In this document: piece by piece, positions 33,431 to 43,022 of the stretch
Numbering within the stretch: the first letter of the stretch is position 1
How the letters are laid out: each line of letters begins with the position of its first letter
NCBI GenBank assembly: GCA_016212855.1
Contig: JACRDP010000020.1
Coordinates: 1 to 64,000 of the forward strand
Direction of reading: 5' to 3'
Length of the DNA: 64,000 bases
Origin: Elusimicrobiota bacterium
GTDB lineage: Bacteria > Elusimicrobiota > Elusimicrobia > UBA1565 > UBA9628
The notes under the pieces: generated by a model
Told to the model about the DNA's origin: nothing
Seen by the model: the letters and a program-made list of their open reading frames with translations, nothing else
Database searches by the model: none
Translations under genes and position numbers: made by a program

Positions 33431-34870
33431 TTGAATCAATACGAACTCGTCATCGGACTCGAAGTCCACTGCCAGCTGGCCACCAAGACCAAGCTGTTCT
33501 GCGGCTGCGGCACCGACGGCATCGGGCAGACTCCCAACAGTCGGGTGTGCCCGCTGTGCACGGCCCAGCCGGGCGTGCTGCCCGTCCTGAACAAGAGGGC
33601 GGTGGAATTGGCGTTTCAGGCCGCCATGGCCTTGGACTGCAAATTGAACGAACAGTCGATTTTCGCGCGGAAGAACTATTTTTATCCCGACCTGCCGAAG
33701 GCTTACCAGATCTCGCAGTACGACCAGCCTTTTTCTGAGCATGGCCGATTGACCATTCATGTCAACGGCGCGGCCAAAACGATCGGCATCACCCGGATTC
33801 ATATGGAGGAGGACGCCGGCAAATTGGTCCACGACCTGGGCGACGGCTCGCTCGTGGACTTGAACCGCTCGGGCGTGCCCCTCATCGAGATCGTTTCCGA
33901 GCCCGATATGCGCTCCTCCGACGAGGCGTACGCCTACCTGACCGCCTTGAAAGAGGTCATCCAGTTCACGGGTTCCTCGCGCTGCGACATGGAGAAGGGC
34001 GAGATGCGTTGCGACGCGAACGTCTCCGTGCGCCGTGCGGGCGCCAAGGAGTTCGGCACCCGTACCGAGACCAAGAACCTCAACTCGTTCAAGAACGTCA
34101 AGGACGCCATCGACGCCGAGTTCCGCCGCCAGGTGGAGATCGTCGAGTCCGGGGGGAAGATCACGCAGGAGACGCGGCTGTGGGACGCGACGACGCAGAC
34201 CGGGCGCTCGATGCGCTCGAAGGAAGACGCTCACGACTACCGCTACTTCCCCGATCCCGACCTGGTGCCGCTCGTCGCGGACCCTCAATGGCTCGCGAAG
34301 CTCAAGGCCGCGCTCCCCGAACTGCCCGCCAAAAAAAGGGCTCGCTTTATAGGGGAATTGGGGCTATCCTCCTACGACTCCGAGGTGCTCACCGGCGACA
34401 AGGCGCTCGCGGATTACTTCGAGAAGGCCGTCGCCGCCGCCCCCGCAGGGTCCGCAAAAACCGTGTCGAATCTCCTAACCACCGAGATGCTGGGGCGCCT
34501 CAACGCCGAGGGCAAGACCGTCGCCCAGTCCCCCGTCGCCGCCGCCCACCTGGGCGGCCTGGCCGCTCTCATCGCCACCGGCACTTTGTCGTCCAAGGGC
34601 GCGAAGGACGTCTTCGCCAAGATGTGGGAAACCGGCAGGGACCCGAAGGCGCTCGTTGAGGAACTCGGGCTTTCTCAGGTGTCCGACGACAAGCAGGTCA
34701 TGGAGTGGGTCCAGCAGGCGCTCGCCGCCAACCCCAAGGCCGCCGCCGATTTGAAAGGGGGCAAGGACGCCGCGATCGGCTCGATCGTGGGCGGCGTCAT
34801 GAAGCTCTCCAAGGGCAAAGCGAATCCCGCCCTCGTCAACAAGCTCATTAAGGAGGCCGTAAAAGCATGA
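33431..34870 (+). CDS. gatB: Asp-tRNA(Asn)/Glu-tRNA(Gln) amidotransferase subunit B
   Basis: 479 residues. tRNA-binding and phosphorylating subunit. Signatures: YELVIGLEVHCQL, zinc-site cysteines in CGCGTDG and CPLCTAQPG, FYPDLPKAYQISQYD, NRSGVPLIEIVSEPD and MRCDANVSVR. The start is TTG with GGGGA upstream; the nearest ATG (33419) is out of frame. A 49-base gap separates it from the Nudix gene, so it may have its own promoter (TTGC...TATAAG-like, weak). The C-terminal tail-like YqeY domain is complete. The stop overlaps the giant NHL gene. Confidence 0.96.
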   Translation: MNQYELVIGLEVHCQLATKTKLFCGCGTDGIGQTPNSRVCPLCTAQPGVLPVLNKRAVELAFQAAMALDCKLNEQSIFARKNYFYPDLPKAYQISQYDQPFSEHGRLTIHVNGAAKTIGITRIHMEEDAGKLVHDLGDGSLVDLNRSGVPLIEIVSEPDMRSSDEAYAYLTALKEVIQFTGSSRCDMEKGEMRCDANVSVRRAGAKEFGTRTETKNLNSFKNVKDAIDAEFRRQVEIVESGGKITQETRLWDATTQTGRSMRSKEDAHDYRYFPDPDLVPLVADPQWLAKLKAALPELPAKKRARFIGELGLSSYDSEVLTGDKALADYFEKAVAAAPAGSAKTVSNLLTTEMLGRLNAEGKTVAQSPVAAAHLGGLAALIATGTLSSKGAKDVFAKMWETGRDPKALVEELGLSQVSDDKQVMEWVQQALAANPKAAADLKGGKDAAIGSIVGGVMKLSKGKANPALVNKLIKEAVKA

Positions 34871-37800
34871 ACCGCTTCAATCTTCTCGCCCTGGCTTTGC
34901 TCGCCTGCGTTCCCGCGCGCGCCTACGACACGATCCGCTTCCTCGAGCCCGTGAAGGGCGACGAGATGGCCAAGCCCGTCGCCGCCGCGGCGACCGTCGA
35001 CCGGCTCTACGTCGTCGACGAGAAGAAGAACATGCTGTTCCTGTACGACATGGGCGGCAAGCTCATCAAGTCCGTGGGCCGCTCCGGCTCTCAGCAGGGA
35101 GCGTTCAGCTCGCCGCGCGGCGTCGCGGTCGGCCCGAACGGGAAAGTCTACGTGGCCGACACCGGCAACAGCCGCGTCGAGATTTTCGACCGTGACGGCA
35201 ACTTCGTCTACGCGTTCGGCGAGAAGGGTTCCGAGCCCGGCAAGCTCAGCAAGCCGGAGTCGGTGGCCGTCGGCTCCGACGGCCGCATTTACGTCTCCGA
35301 CACGGGCAACAACCGCATTCAGGTCTTCACGAACGAAGGCATTCTTCTGTTTTTGTTCGGACGCTACGGAAAGGAGCCGGGCCTTCTCAACAATCCCACG
35401 CGCATCGCGGTGGACCCTTCCGACAACGTATTCATCCTCGACCGCAACAACGAGCGCATGCAGAAGTTCGACGCCTCGGCGAAGTTTTCGAAAGAGTATT
35501 CGCTGTTGGGCAACGATTTCACGGTCGACCAGTACGGCTTCCTCTACGTCGTCGACGGCAAGAACGGCAAGGTCGTCGAACAGTCCGGCGACGGCTTCAT
35601 CATGGGCCGCTTCGGCTCTTTGGGCTCCGGCGTCGGTCAGATGAAGAAGGCCGAGGGCATCGCGATCAGCCCCGACGGCCTTTTGATCGTCCTCGACACG
35701 GGCAACAACCGCATTCACCGCGTCGAGCTGACGAACAAGCTGAAGGTCAAGCCGTTGCCGATGAACCTTCAGACCAAGATGTCCGTCTCCGGGCCCAGCC
35801 GCACCTGGCCGTTCAACGCGTCCGTCCTCGCGCCGTACGGCGACGACCTGTACGCATGGCTGGCGAAGGAGAGCCAGTTCGTCCTCATCGACGACAAGGG
35901 CAAGGAAAAGGCCCGGTTCGGCGTCGCCAAAGGCAAGGGCGGCGACGTCACCCGCGGCGTCGGCGGCATGGCCGCCATCAAGTCGGCCAAGGTCGAGGGC
36001 CTGTACGTCACCGACGCCCCCAACCACCGCCTACAGCTGTTCGGCCTGGACGGAAAGTGGAAGTCGAACGTCGGCGAGGCCCAGGGCTTCTTCGACAGCA
36101 AGAAGCGCGAAGGCCGCATGAAGAATCCCAACGGCGTGGCGATCAACGGCGAGGGCGTCGTGTACGTGGCCGACACCGGCAACCAGCGCATCGACGCGTT
36201 CAGCCCCGAAGGCGTGTTCCTGTTCGGCTTCGGCCCCAAGGTCGGCTCCTACATGCTGCTCGAGCCCGTCGCCGTCGCCTGGGACAAGGCCGGCTTCGTC
36301 TACTTCGTCGACAAGGGCCTCAAGCGCGTGTTCAAGTGCGAGCCCTCCGGCGCCTACATCAACTCCTGGGGCGAGGACGGCGACGGCCCCGGCGAGTTCA
36401 AGTCGCCCGTCTCGATCGCCTTCGACGGCCAGAACTACCTCTATACGCTCGACTCCCAGCTGCGCCGCGTGAGCGTCCACACCAAGGACGGCAAGTGGCT
36501 CGCGGACTTCTTCGCGGGCGGCAAGCAGGAGCGCGAACTGCTCGCGCCCGTCGCGGTCTCGGTGCAGGGCGACAAGCTCGTGATCGCCGACTCCGGCAAG
36601 AACCGTCTCGTCAGCTACGACCTGCATCCGATGCTCACCGCCCCGGCCGGCGTCTCCACGACGACCAAGGACGGCATCGTGGCCATCTCGTGGGAGCCGG
36701 TCGCCGACCCCTGGACCGGCGGCTACGTCGTCACGCGCGCGACGGGCGCCTACGGCCCGTGGGCGGTCGCCGGCGAGGCCAAGGGCGAGACCTTCCAGGA
36801 TTCCGAAGTCACGCCTTACGAGAAGTACTGGTATCGCGTCGCCACCAAGTCGAAGACCTCCGACGTCGGCCCCGCGGGCCGGCCCATCGACGTGTTCGTC
36901 GCGGGCTCCTTCAACCGTTCGCCCGTCGAGATTTCCACGATCACGCTCGGCGACATCTTTGCCGCGAACTACAAGTGGTACCTGCGCAACCCGATGGGCG
37001 CGGCGACGCTCACCAACAACGTCAACGTGCCCTTCCAGAACGTCAAGCTGACCTTCAAGCTCAAGGACTACATGGACTTCGGCTTCGACACCGAGATCAA
37101 GAGGCTCGACCCGAAGCAGACCGTCGAGGTGCCGCTGATCGCGACGCTCAACAACAAGGTGCTCGAGATCTCCGAGGACACGCCGATCCAGGCCGAGTTC
37201 ACGATGACCTACTTCGAGAGCGGCAAGCAGCAGACCGTCTCGATCACCAAGCCCCTGCGCCTGTACTCGCGCAACGCGATCACCTGGCAGGACCCGCAGC
37301 GCATCGCCAACTTCGTGACGCGCAAGGACCCGCCGGTGAAGGACTTCTCGAAGGCGGTCTCCTCCCTCGAATTCAAGAACCGCAAGGCGGCCGCGCTCAA
37401 CACGCCCGTGGTCAAGGCCATGCGCATCTGGAACGCGCTGTCGGAGTACGGCCTCAAGTTCGTCGCCAACCCGGCCAACCCATTCGAGACCGCGCACGAC
37501 GACCCCAATTTCCCCGTGGACTATACCCAGTTCCCGCGGGAGACTTTGCGCAGCAAGGCCGGCCAATGCTCTGACCTGACGTCGCTGTACGCCGCCATGC
37601 TTGAAGACAGCGAGGTCCGCGTCGCCATCCTCGACTATCCCGGTCACATGACGATGATGTTCGACACCGAGGCCGAGGACGCCGCGGAGGCGGGCATGCC
37701 CCCGGACCTGCTCGTCGAGCACGACGGCACGATGTGGGTTCCCGTCGAAGTCACCTACGTGGGCAAGCCCTTCATCGACGCCGTGTCGAAGGCCGCGTAC

Positions 37801-38370
37801 GCCTATAAGGCCGAGGCGGAGAAGGGGCGCGTGAAGGTGTACAGCCTGCACAAGGCCTGGAGCACCTACGAGCCGGTCACGATGCCGCCGACCGACTTCA
37901 GCCCGAAGTTCCCGGAGGCGTCTTCGCTCGAGCGCAAGTACGACGACCAGATCAACGTCCTCGCCAAGGACCGTTACAACTACCTCAAGAAGCAGTATGA
38001 GGCGGACATCCGCAAGAACGGCAAGGACGTCGAGGCCCAGCTGCAACTCGGCATCATCGAATACCAGTTCGGCAACCGCGAGGCGGCCGTCACCGAGTTC
38101 AATAAGGTTCTGTCCCTCGATCCGTCCAACGCGTCGGCGCTCAACAACCTCGGCAGCGTGGCCTTCCTGGAAGGCGACAACGTCGAGGCCGAGAAGCGCT
38201 TCACGCAGGCGGCCGAGGCCGAGCCCGACGACGCGATGATCTGGTTGAACCTGGTCAAGACCGCGCTTCGTCTGAAGAAGGCGGACAAGGCGAAGGCGAT
38301 GGGCGAGAAGGCCGTGGCGCTCGCGCCGAGCTTCAAGCCGGCCGTGGATAGTCTCATTAAGGGAAGCTGA
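34867..38370 (+). CDS. exported NHL-FN3-transglutaminase-TPR protein
   Basis: 1167 residues. Signal peptide (1-19, ending ARAY). NHL beta-propeller repeats (about 25-590), e.g. PRGVAVGPNGKVYVADTGNSRVEIF, with enough repeats for two propellers. Fibronectin III-like domain (about 592-680). A linker beta region follows, then a transglutaminase-like core (about 850-980) with Cys901 (GQCSDLTSLYAAML), His927 (YPGHMTMMF) and Glu961 (WVPVEVTY) where Asp is usual. C-terminal TPRs (about 1050-1167). The ATG overlaps the gatB stop, and a small secreted protein follows 22 bases later. It is probably a large periplasmic or outer-membrane scaffold with peptide-crosslinking or protease-like activity. The architecture is unusual and the role unknown. 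Confidence 0.9.
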   Translation: MNRFNLLALALLACVPARAYDTIRFLEPVKGDEMAKPVAAAATVDRLYVVDEKKNMLFLYDMGGKLIKSVGRSGSQQGAFSSPRGVAVGPNGKVYVADTGNSRVEIFDRDGNFVYAFGEKGSEPGKLSKPESVAVGSDGRIYVSDTGNNRIQVFTNEGILLFLFGRYGKEPGLLNNPTRIAVDPSDNVFILDRNNERMQKFDASAKFSKEYSLLGNDFTVDQYGFLYVVDGKNGKVVEQSGDGFIMGRFGSLGSGVGQMKKAEGIAISPDGLLIVLDTGNNRIHRVELTNKLKVKPLPMNLQTKMSVSGPSRTWPFNASVLAPYGDDLYAWLAKESQFVLIDDKGKEKARFGVAKGKGGDVTRGVGGMAAIKSAKVEGLYVTDAPNHRLQLFGLDGKWKSNVGEAQGFFDSKKREGRMKNPNGVAINGEGVVYVADTGNQRIDAFSPEGVFLFGFGPKVGSYMLLEPVAVAWDKAGFVYFVDKGLKRVFKCEPSGAYINSWGEDGDGPGEFKSPVSIAFDGQNYLYTLDSQLRRVSVHTKDGKWLADFFAGGKQERELLAPVAVSVQGDKLVIADSGKNRLVSYDLHPMLTAPAGVSTTTKDGIVAISWEPVADPWTGGYVVTRATGAYGPWAVAGEAKGETFQDSEVTPYEKYWYRVATKSKTSDVGPAGRPIDVFVAGSFNRSPVEISTITLGDIFAANYKWYLRNPMGAATLTNNVNVPFQNVKLTFKLKDYMDFGFDTEIKRLDPKQTVEVPLIATLNNKVLEISEDTPIQAEFTMTYFESGKQQTVSITKPLRLYSRNAITWQDPQRIANFVTRKDPPVKDFSKAVSSLEFKNRKAAALNTPVVKAMRIWNALSEYGLKFVANPANPFETAHDDPNFPVDYTQFPRETLRSKAGQCSDLTSLYAAMLEDSEVRVAILDYPGHMTMMFDTEAEDAAEAGMPPDLLVEHDGTMWVPVEVTYVGKPFIDAVSKAAYAYKAEAEKGRVKVYSLHKAWSTYEPVTMPPTDFSPKFPEASSLERKYDDQINVLAKDRYNYLKKQYEADIRKNGKDVEAQLQLGIIEYQFGNREAAVTEFNKVLSLDPSNASALNNLGSVAFLEGDNVEAEKRFTQAAEAEPDDAMIWLNLVKTALRLKKADKAKAMGEKAVALAPSFKPAVDSLIKGS

Positions 38371-38392
38371 TTTCCGTCAGGAGGAGAACATC

Positions 38393-38866
38393 ATGAAATT
38401 GATTCTTGCCGCCGTGATCGCCGCCGCGTTCGTTCTGCCGGCGCGGGCCGAGGACGCCGCTCCCGCCCCGAAGGCGAAGTCGAGCTGGGGGGACTTCCTT
38501 AAGAACCTGAAGAGCGCCCTGTCGCAGTCCGCGGTCAGCGGCGAGCGCAAGAAGGGCAAGGGCGCCCAGGGCGTCGCCGCCGTGCGCGGAGACGACCAGA
38601 CGAAGAAGAACATCGCGGATCCTAACGAGCCCGGCCTGAAGGGCGACGCGAAGGCCGCCCGCGCCAAGCGCGACATGGCGTACGACCAGGAGCTCGAGGC
38701 GGCGGTCGATCAGCTGTCGAAGGGCAAGCTCGAGGAAGGCCTGAAGGCCCTCGAGACCTTCAAGGCCGCGCACCCGAAGCATCGCGCCTCCGACGTGGAC
38801 GGAGCGATCGAGGGGGCGAAGGCTCAGATCGCCGAGAAGGGCGGCGCTCCGGCCGCGAAAGAGTAA
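38393..38866 (+). CDS. small secreted Lys/Ala-rich protein
   Basis: 157 residues. Signal peptide (1-19, PARAED). The mature protein is rich in Lys, Ala and Glu with a helical C-terminal half (about 90-140: ELEAAVDQLSKGKLEEGLKALETFKAAHP) that may be a single TPR-like hairpin pair. Strong Shine-Dalgarno (AGGAGG) seven bases upstream. It lies 22 bases behind the NHL protein gene and before a strong terminator, so it is the last gene of that operon and a candidate partner of the large protein. Confidence 0.85.
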   Translation: MKLILAAVIAAAFVLPARAEDAAPAPKAKSSWGDFLKNLKSALSQSAVSGERKKGKGAQGVAAVRGDDQTKKNIADPNEPGLKGDAKAARAKRDMAYDQELEAAVDQLSKGKLEEGLKALETFKAAHPKHRASDVDGAIEGAKAQIAEKGGAPAAKE

Positions 38867-38885
38867 TTCTCCGGCGTTCATCGAG

Positions 38886-38918
38886 AGGGCCCCGCCTCGC
38901 GGCGGGCCCTTTCTTTTT
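38886..38918 (+). terminator. intrinsic terminator of the gat/NHL operon
   Basis: A GC-rich stem of about ten pairs (AGGGC/GCCCT with CCGCC/GGCGG and one bulged C), TCGC loop, then TTCTTTTT. Confidence 0.85.
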
Positions 38919-38930
38919 AGAGGCATGCGT

Positions 38931-38992
38931 GTTATCCACAAGGCGCGGTTTCAGTGTTGTCGACAACACTGAAAGCCGTGCCTGTGGATAAC
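38931..38992. repeat. 62-base palindrome with two inverted DnaA boxes
   Basis: The outer arms are GTTATCCACA and its exact complement, each containing the consensus DnaA box TTATCCACA, arranged head to head. The centre is a perfect 26-base palindrome (38949-38974; left half TTTCAGTGTTGTC). The eight bases between box and core are only partly symmetrical. It lies in the gap after the operon terminator and before a small secreted-protein gene. The rest of the gap (38993-39083) is GC-rich with short hairpins and no recognised element. Confidence 0.8.
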
Positions 38993-39095
38993 CCGTCAAC
39001 CTAAACTAGCAACCTAGGTGGTTTGGGACCACCGGACGGCAACCGGGCGCGAAACGCCTCAGGGAACGGGGTCGCCCGTGGCGCATACTGTGGGC

Positions 39096-39494
39096 ATGAG
39101 AAATCTGATCCTCGCCATCGCGCTGCTACTGCCGTCCCTCGCCTTCGCCGGCCCCAAGAAGCCGGAGTTGCTCGAGGACATCGAGAGAATTCTCGGGACC
39201 ACGGCTCGTCCGCAGGCCTCGGAGGGAGCGGCGCTGACTCCTGGGGCGGCCGCCTTCATCACCAACACCGCGGACGGGGCCGTGGAGGTGTTCTGCCTGA
39301 CCGTAACGGCCGACAGAAGCCCGGTGCTCTCCTACTTGAAGGGCGTCAACGCCATCCATGAAACGGCGGGTCCTGAGATCTTGGCGATCCTGTCTCGCCG
39401 GCAGGCGAAATTCCTGTCCCGGTTCCCCGGGGTGTCGCTGATGTCGATCCCGGCGATAGACGAGAAAGTCGGCGGCCCGATCTCCTTCCGGTGA
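39096..39494 (+). CDS. small secreted protein, I9-propeptide-like
   Basis: 132 residues. Signal peptide (1-18, LAFAG). The mature half (about 65-125) has the shape of a subtilisin propeptide/inhibitor I9 domain: VEVFCLTV strand, helix, then ILSRRQAKFLSRFPGVSLMSIP, where the usual text is L-S-x-x-Q-x-x-x-L-x-x-x-P-G-V. The match is by eye. MRNLILAIALL is the start, with a CATACT box six bases upstream; the longer frame has no signal peptide at its end. A frameshifted relative lies at 40.1-40.6 kb. It could be a protease inhibitor or a detached chaperone. Confidence 0.75.
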   Translation: MRNLILAIALLLPSLAFAGPKKPELLEDIERILGTTARPQASEGAALTPGAAAFITNTADGAVEVFCLTVTADRSPVLSYLKGVNAIHETAGPEILAILSRRQAKFLSRFPGVSLMSIPAIDEKVGGPISFR

Positions 39495-39535
39495 ATCTCA
39501 TGAACAACATCATCATTCCGACGAGGTCCATTAAC

Positions 39536-40138
39536 ATGAAGACTATCGTGTTTGCCGTACTCCTGATTCCGTGTTTGACGCAGCCGTCGCTTGCCAAGGT
39601 AGTCGACGACGACGATTGGCTGGACCGCTTCGCGCCTCCAGCCGCGGCGGCCGTTTCCTCGGCGCAGGAGGCCAAGGCCCGCGCCGCCGCGGAATCGTTC
39701 CTGCGCGTCTGGCTCGTCGAGCAGGACGTCGACAAAGCCGTGTCCATGACCGCGATCCCGGTCGACGAGGTCGTCGGCGGGCTGTGGCACGTCCGCGACC
39801 AGGCCGCGCTCGAGACGTGGCGGCGAAAGTGGCTGACGATGTGGTTCTACCCCGACCACGCGGTTGTGGCCGCGCTCGGACACGGGGTGACGGACAAGCC
39901 GGGCTACGCCCGGCTCGCCGAGAAGCCGTCCGAAGTGCCCGGCCGTCCGGTTTGGACCGCGACGCCGGCTTTCGAGATGAAGACCGGCACGTCGAGGGTC
40001 GGCGCCCACGCGGGCAAGACGTACTACGCCGTCAAGGTGACGATCAAGACCGCGCCGCGCGATGAGGTGTGGCTTTTCTTCGTTGAGATCAACGGCCGCA
40101 TGAAGGTGATCCTGTTCGAGTCGACGGTTCGATCCTAG
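39536..40138 (+). CDS. small secreted protein, unknown
   Basis: 200 residues from the ATG that opens a signal peptide (MKTIVFAVLLIPCLTQPSLA). A GTG upstream overlapping the previous stop would add 15 polar residues before it and is less likely. The mature domain (about 45-195) is alpha-beta with Trp-rich text (LWHVRDQAALETWRRKWLTMWFYPD) and may be an NTF2/SnoaL-like cone, which is uncertain. It sits between two I9-like genes and probably shares their transcript. Confidence 0.75.
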   Translation: MKTIVFAVLLIPCLTQPSLAKVVDDDDWLDRFAPPAAAAVSSAQEAKARAAAESFLRVWLVEQDVDKAVSMTAIPVDEVVGGLWHVRDQAALETWRRKWLTMWFYPDHAVVAALGHGVTDKPGYARLAEKPSEVPGRPVWTATPAFEMKTGTSRVGAHAGKTYYAVKVTIKTAPRDEVWLFFVEINGRMKVILFESTVRS

Positions 40139-40147
40139 GAGATGACG

Positions 40148-40595
40148 ATGAAGAATATTTTTTTCGCCGTGCTGTCGGTATGCCTGCTCGCTCTTGCCGT
40201 TCACGCCGCCGACGAGCCCGTCCGGGCGAGCCGCAGCGTGACCGCCGACCTCGCGCGGGTCATCAACCAGGTTCAGACGACGCATGCGTCGACGTGATCA
40301 TCCATTCGACCACTCCGGGAGCGCTCTCGATCGGAGATTCGGTCGAGTTCATCCAGTTCAAGGATCTCGGCGTTCTCCGGATCGCGCGGATTCTCAGCGC
40401 GCTCCAGGGCTTCCGCGCGTCCTACCACGTCTGGGGCGAGACCATGATCGAGGCCGCGCTGACGCGCCGGCAGGCCAAGTTCATGACGAGCTACCTGGAG
40501 TGGACTGGATGGAGCTGGCCGAGGAGAGGTACGACCGGCCGATCAAGCAGTGCCTGACGTCGCCGGACGGGCTCGTCCTTCCGCCTCGGGACTAG
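40148..40595 (+). pseudogene. frameshifted I9-propeptide-like secreted protein
   Basis: Good Shine-Dalgarno (AGGAG) and signal peptide (MKNIFFAVLSVCLLALAVHA), but the first frame stops at about 40297. Sense continues in a second frame (VDVIIHSTTPGAL ... ALTRRQAKFMTSYLEW) and then in a third (DWMELAEERYDRPIKQCL ... PPRD) to 40595. Shifts fall near 40283-40296 and 40497-40510. The RRQAKF block matches the intact paralogue at 39.1-39.5 kb. Either a decayed gene or two base-calling errors; a read-level check would decide. Confidence 0.75.
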
Positions 40596-41065
40596 CGCTT
40601 TCCCTGCAGGCGCTTGATCAGGCCGGTCGTCGAATAGCCCTTTTTCAAGGCGACGATCACGACCTTGGCCGCGTATTTGGCCTCGGGGAGATCCGACGGC
40701 TTATAGTCGCCGCCCTTGACGTGAACGTCGGGGCGAAGGCGCGACATGAGCGGCGCCGGAGTGGTCTCGCCGAAGCCGACGACGGCGTCCACGCAGCCGA
40801 GCGCGGCGACGACCTCGGCGCGGTCGCGCCACTTGTTGGCGGGACGGCCGGGAGCCTTGTCGAGCGCACGCGCCGATTTGTCGGAGTTGACGCCGACGAT
40901 CAGGAGATCGCCCTGAGCCTTGGCCTTTTCGAGCAGCTTCACGTGCCCGGCGTGCAGGATGTCGAAGACGCCGTTGGTGAAGACGACGGCGCGGCCCTCG
41001 AAGCGCCACAGCTCCCGCAAGGTCAGGAGCTTCTTGAGCGCGACGATTTTGGTCGAGGAGGGCAT
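40592..41065 (-). CDS. rfaE2: D-glycero-beta-D-manno-heptose 1-phosphate adenylyltransferase (RfaE2/HldE C-domain type)
   Basis: 157 residues. Makes ADP-heptose for lipopolysaccharide core. VVFTNGVFDILHAGHVKLLEKAKAQGD carries the HxGH nucleotidyltransferase signature, followed by VGVNSDKSARALDKAPGRP and DVHVKGGDY. Only the adenylyltransferase half is present; the HldE kinase domain (RfaE1) is absent, so a separate kinase gene is expected elsewhere. Its start overlaps the gmhA stop, giving two consecutive steps of the pathway together. Confidence 0.95.
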   Translation of the reverse strand: MPSSTKIVALKKLLTLRELWRFEGRAVVFTNGVFDILHAGHVKLLEKAKAQGDLLIVGVNSDKSARALDKAPGRPANKWRDRAEVVAALGCVDAVVGFGETTPAPLMSRLRPDVHVKGGDYKPSDLPEAKYAAKVVIVALKKGYSTTGLIKRLQGKR

Positions 41066-41653
41066 CAGCCGTGGGCCAGGGGCGCGTTGGGGAAAAGCTC
41101 GTCTTCGAGAATGCCGCACCAGATCTGGATGACCGTGATGTGCGCTTCCTGGATGCGCGCCGTCGAATCGGACGGAATGCGCACGCAGTGATCGCACAGG
41201 TTCTTGAGCTTGCCGCCGGAGCGGCCGGTGAGGCCGATCACGGTGAGGCCGAGCTCGCGCGCGGCCGCGGCGGCCTTGAGCACGTTCTTGGAGTTGCCCG
41301 AAGTCGAGATCGCGACCGCGACGTCGCCGGCGCGGCCCAGGGCGCGCAGAGGGCGCTCGAAGACGTATTCGAAGCCGAAGTCGTTGGCGATCGAGGTGAG
41401 GTCGCCCTGATTTGCGGCCAAAGAAATGGCCGGGAGTCCCGGCCGATTGCGCCGGTAGCGGCCGGTGAGCTCGTCGGCGAAATTCGAGGCGTCGCAAGAG
41501 GAGCCGCCGTTGCCGAAGGAGAGGAGCTTCCCGCCGTTGCGGTACGCGCGCAGGAGGTCCTTGGCCGCCGCGTCGATGACCGGGGCGAGCTTGGCCGTGG
41601 CCGTCAAAGTCTTGGCCGAGTCCTTCAGCTGCGCTTGAATCGTCTTCTTGAAA

Positions 41654-41661
<8 letters not shown>
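41065..41661 (-). CDS. gmhA: phosphoheptose isomerase
   Basis: 198 residues, SIS fold. Converts sedoheptulose 7-phosphate to D-glycero-D-manno-heptose 7-phosphate, the first step to ADP-heptose. GNGGSSCDASNFADELTGRY, SIANDFGFEYVFERPL, ISTSGNSKNVLKAA and the metal-binding region HITVIQIWCGILE are visible. It is coupled to rfaE2 and overlaps accC by eight bases. Confidence 0.95.
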
Positions 41662-43015
<1,354 letters not shown>

Positions 43016-43022
43016 GGATGCC

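Noticed and set aside
38931..38992. Chromosomal origin (oriC)
   Set aside because: Two DnaA boxes only, no AT-rich unwinding region, and no dnaA, dnaN, gidA or parAB nearby.
38993..39083. Possible cyclic-di-GMP (GEMM) riboswitch before the small secreted gene
   Set aside because: Some fragments resemble GEMM (GGGCGCGAAACGCC, GGGGTCGCCC), but the second paired stem is missing and the predicted -10 lies downstream of it.
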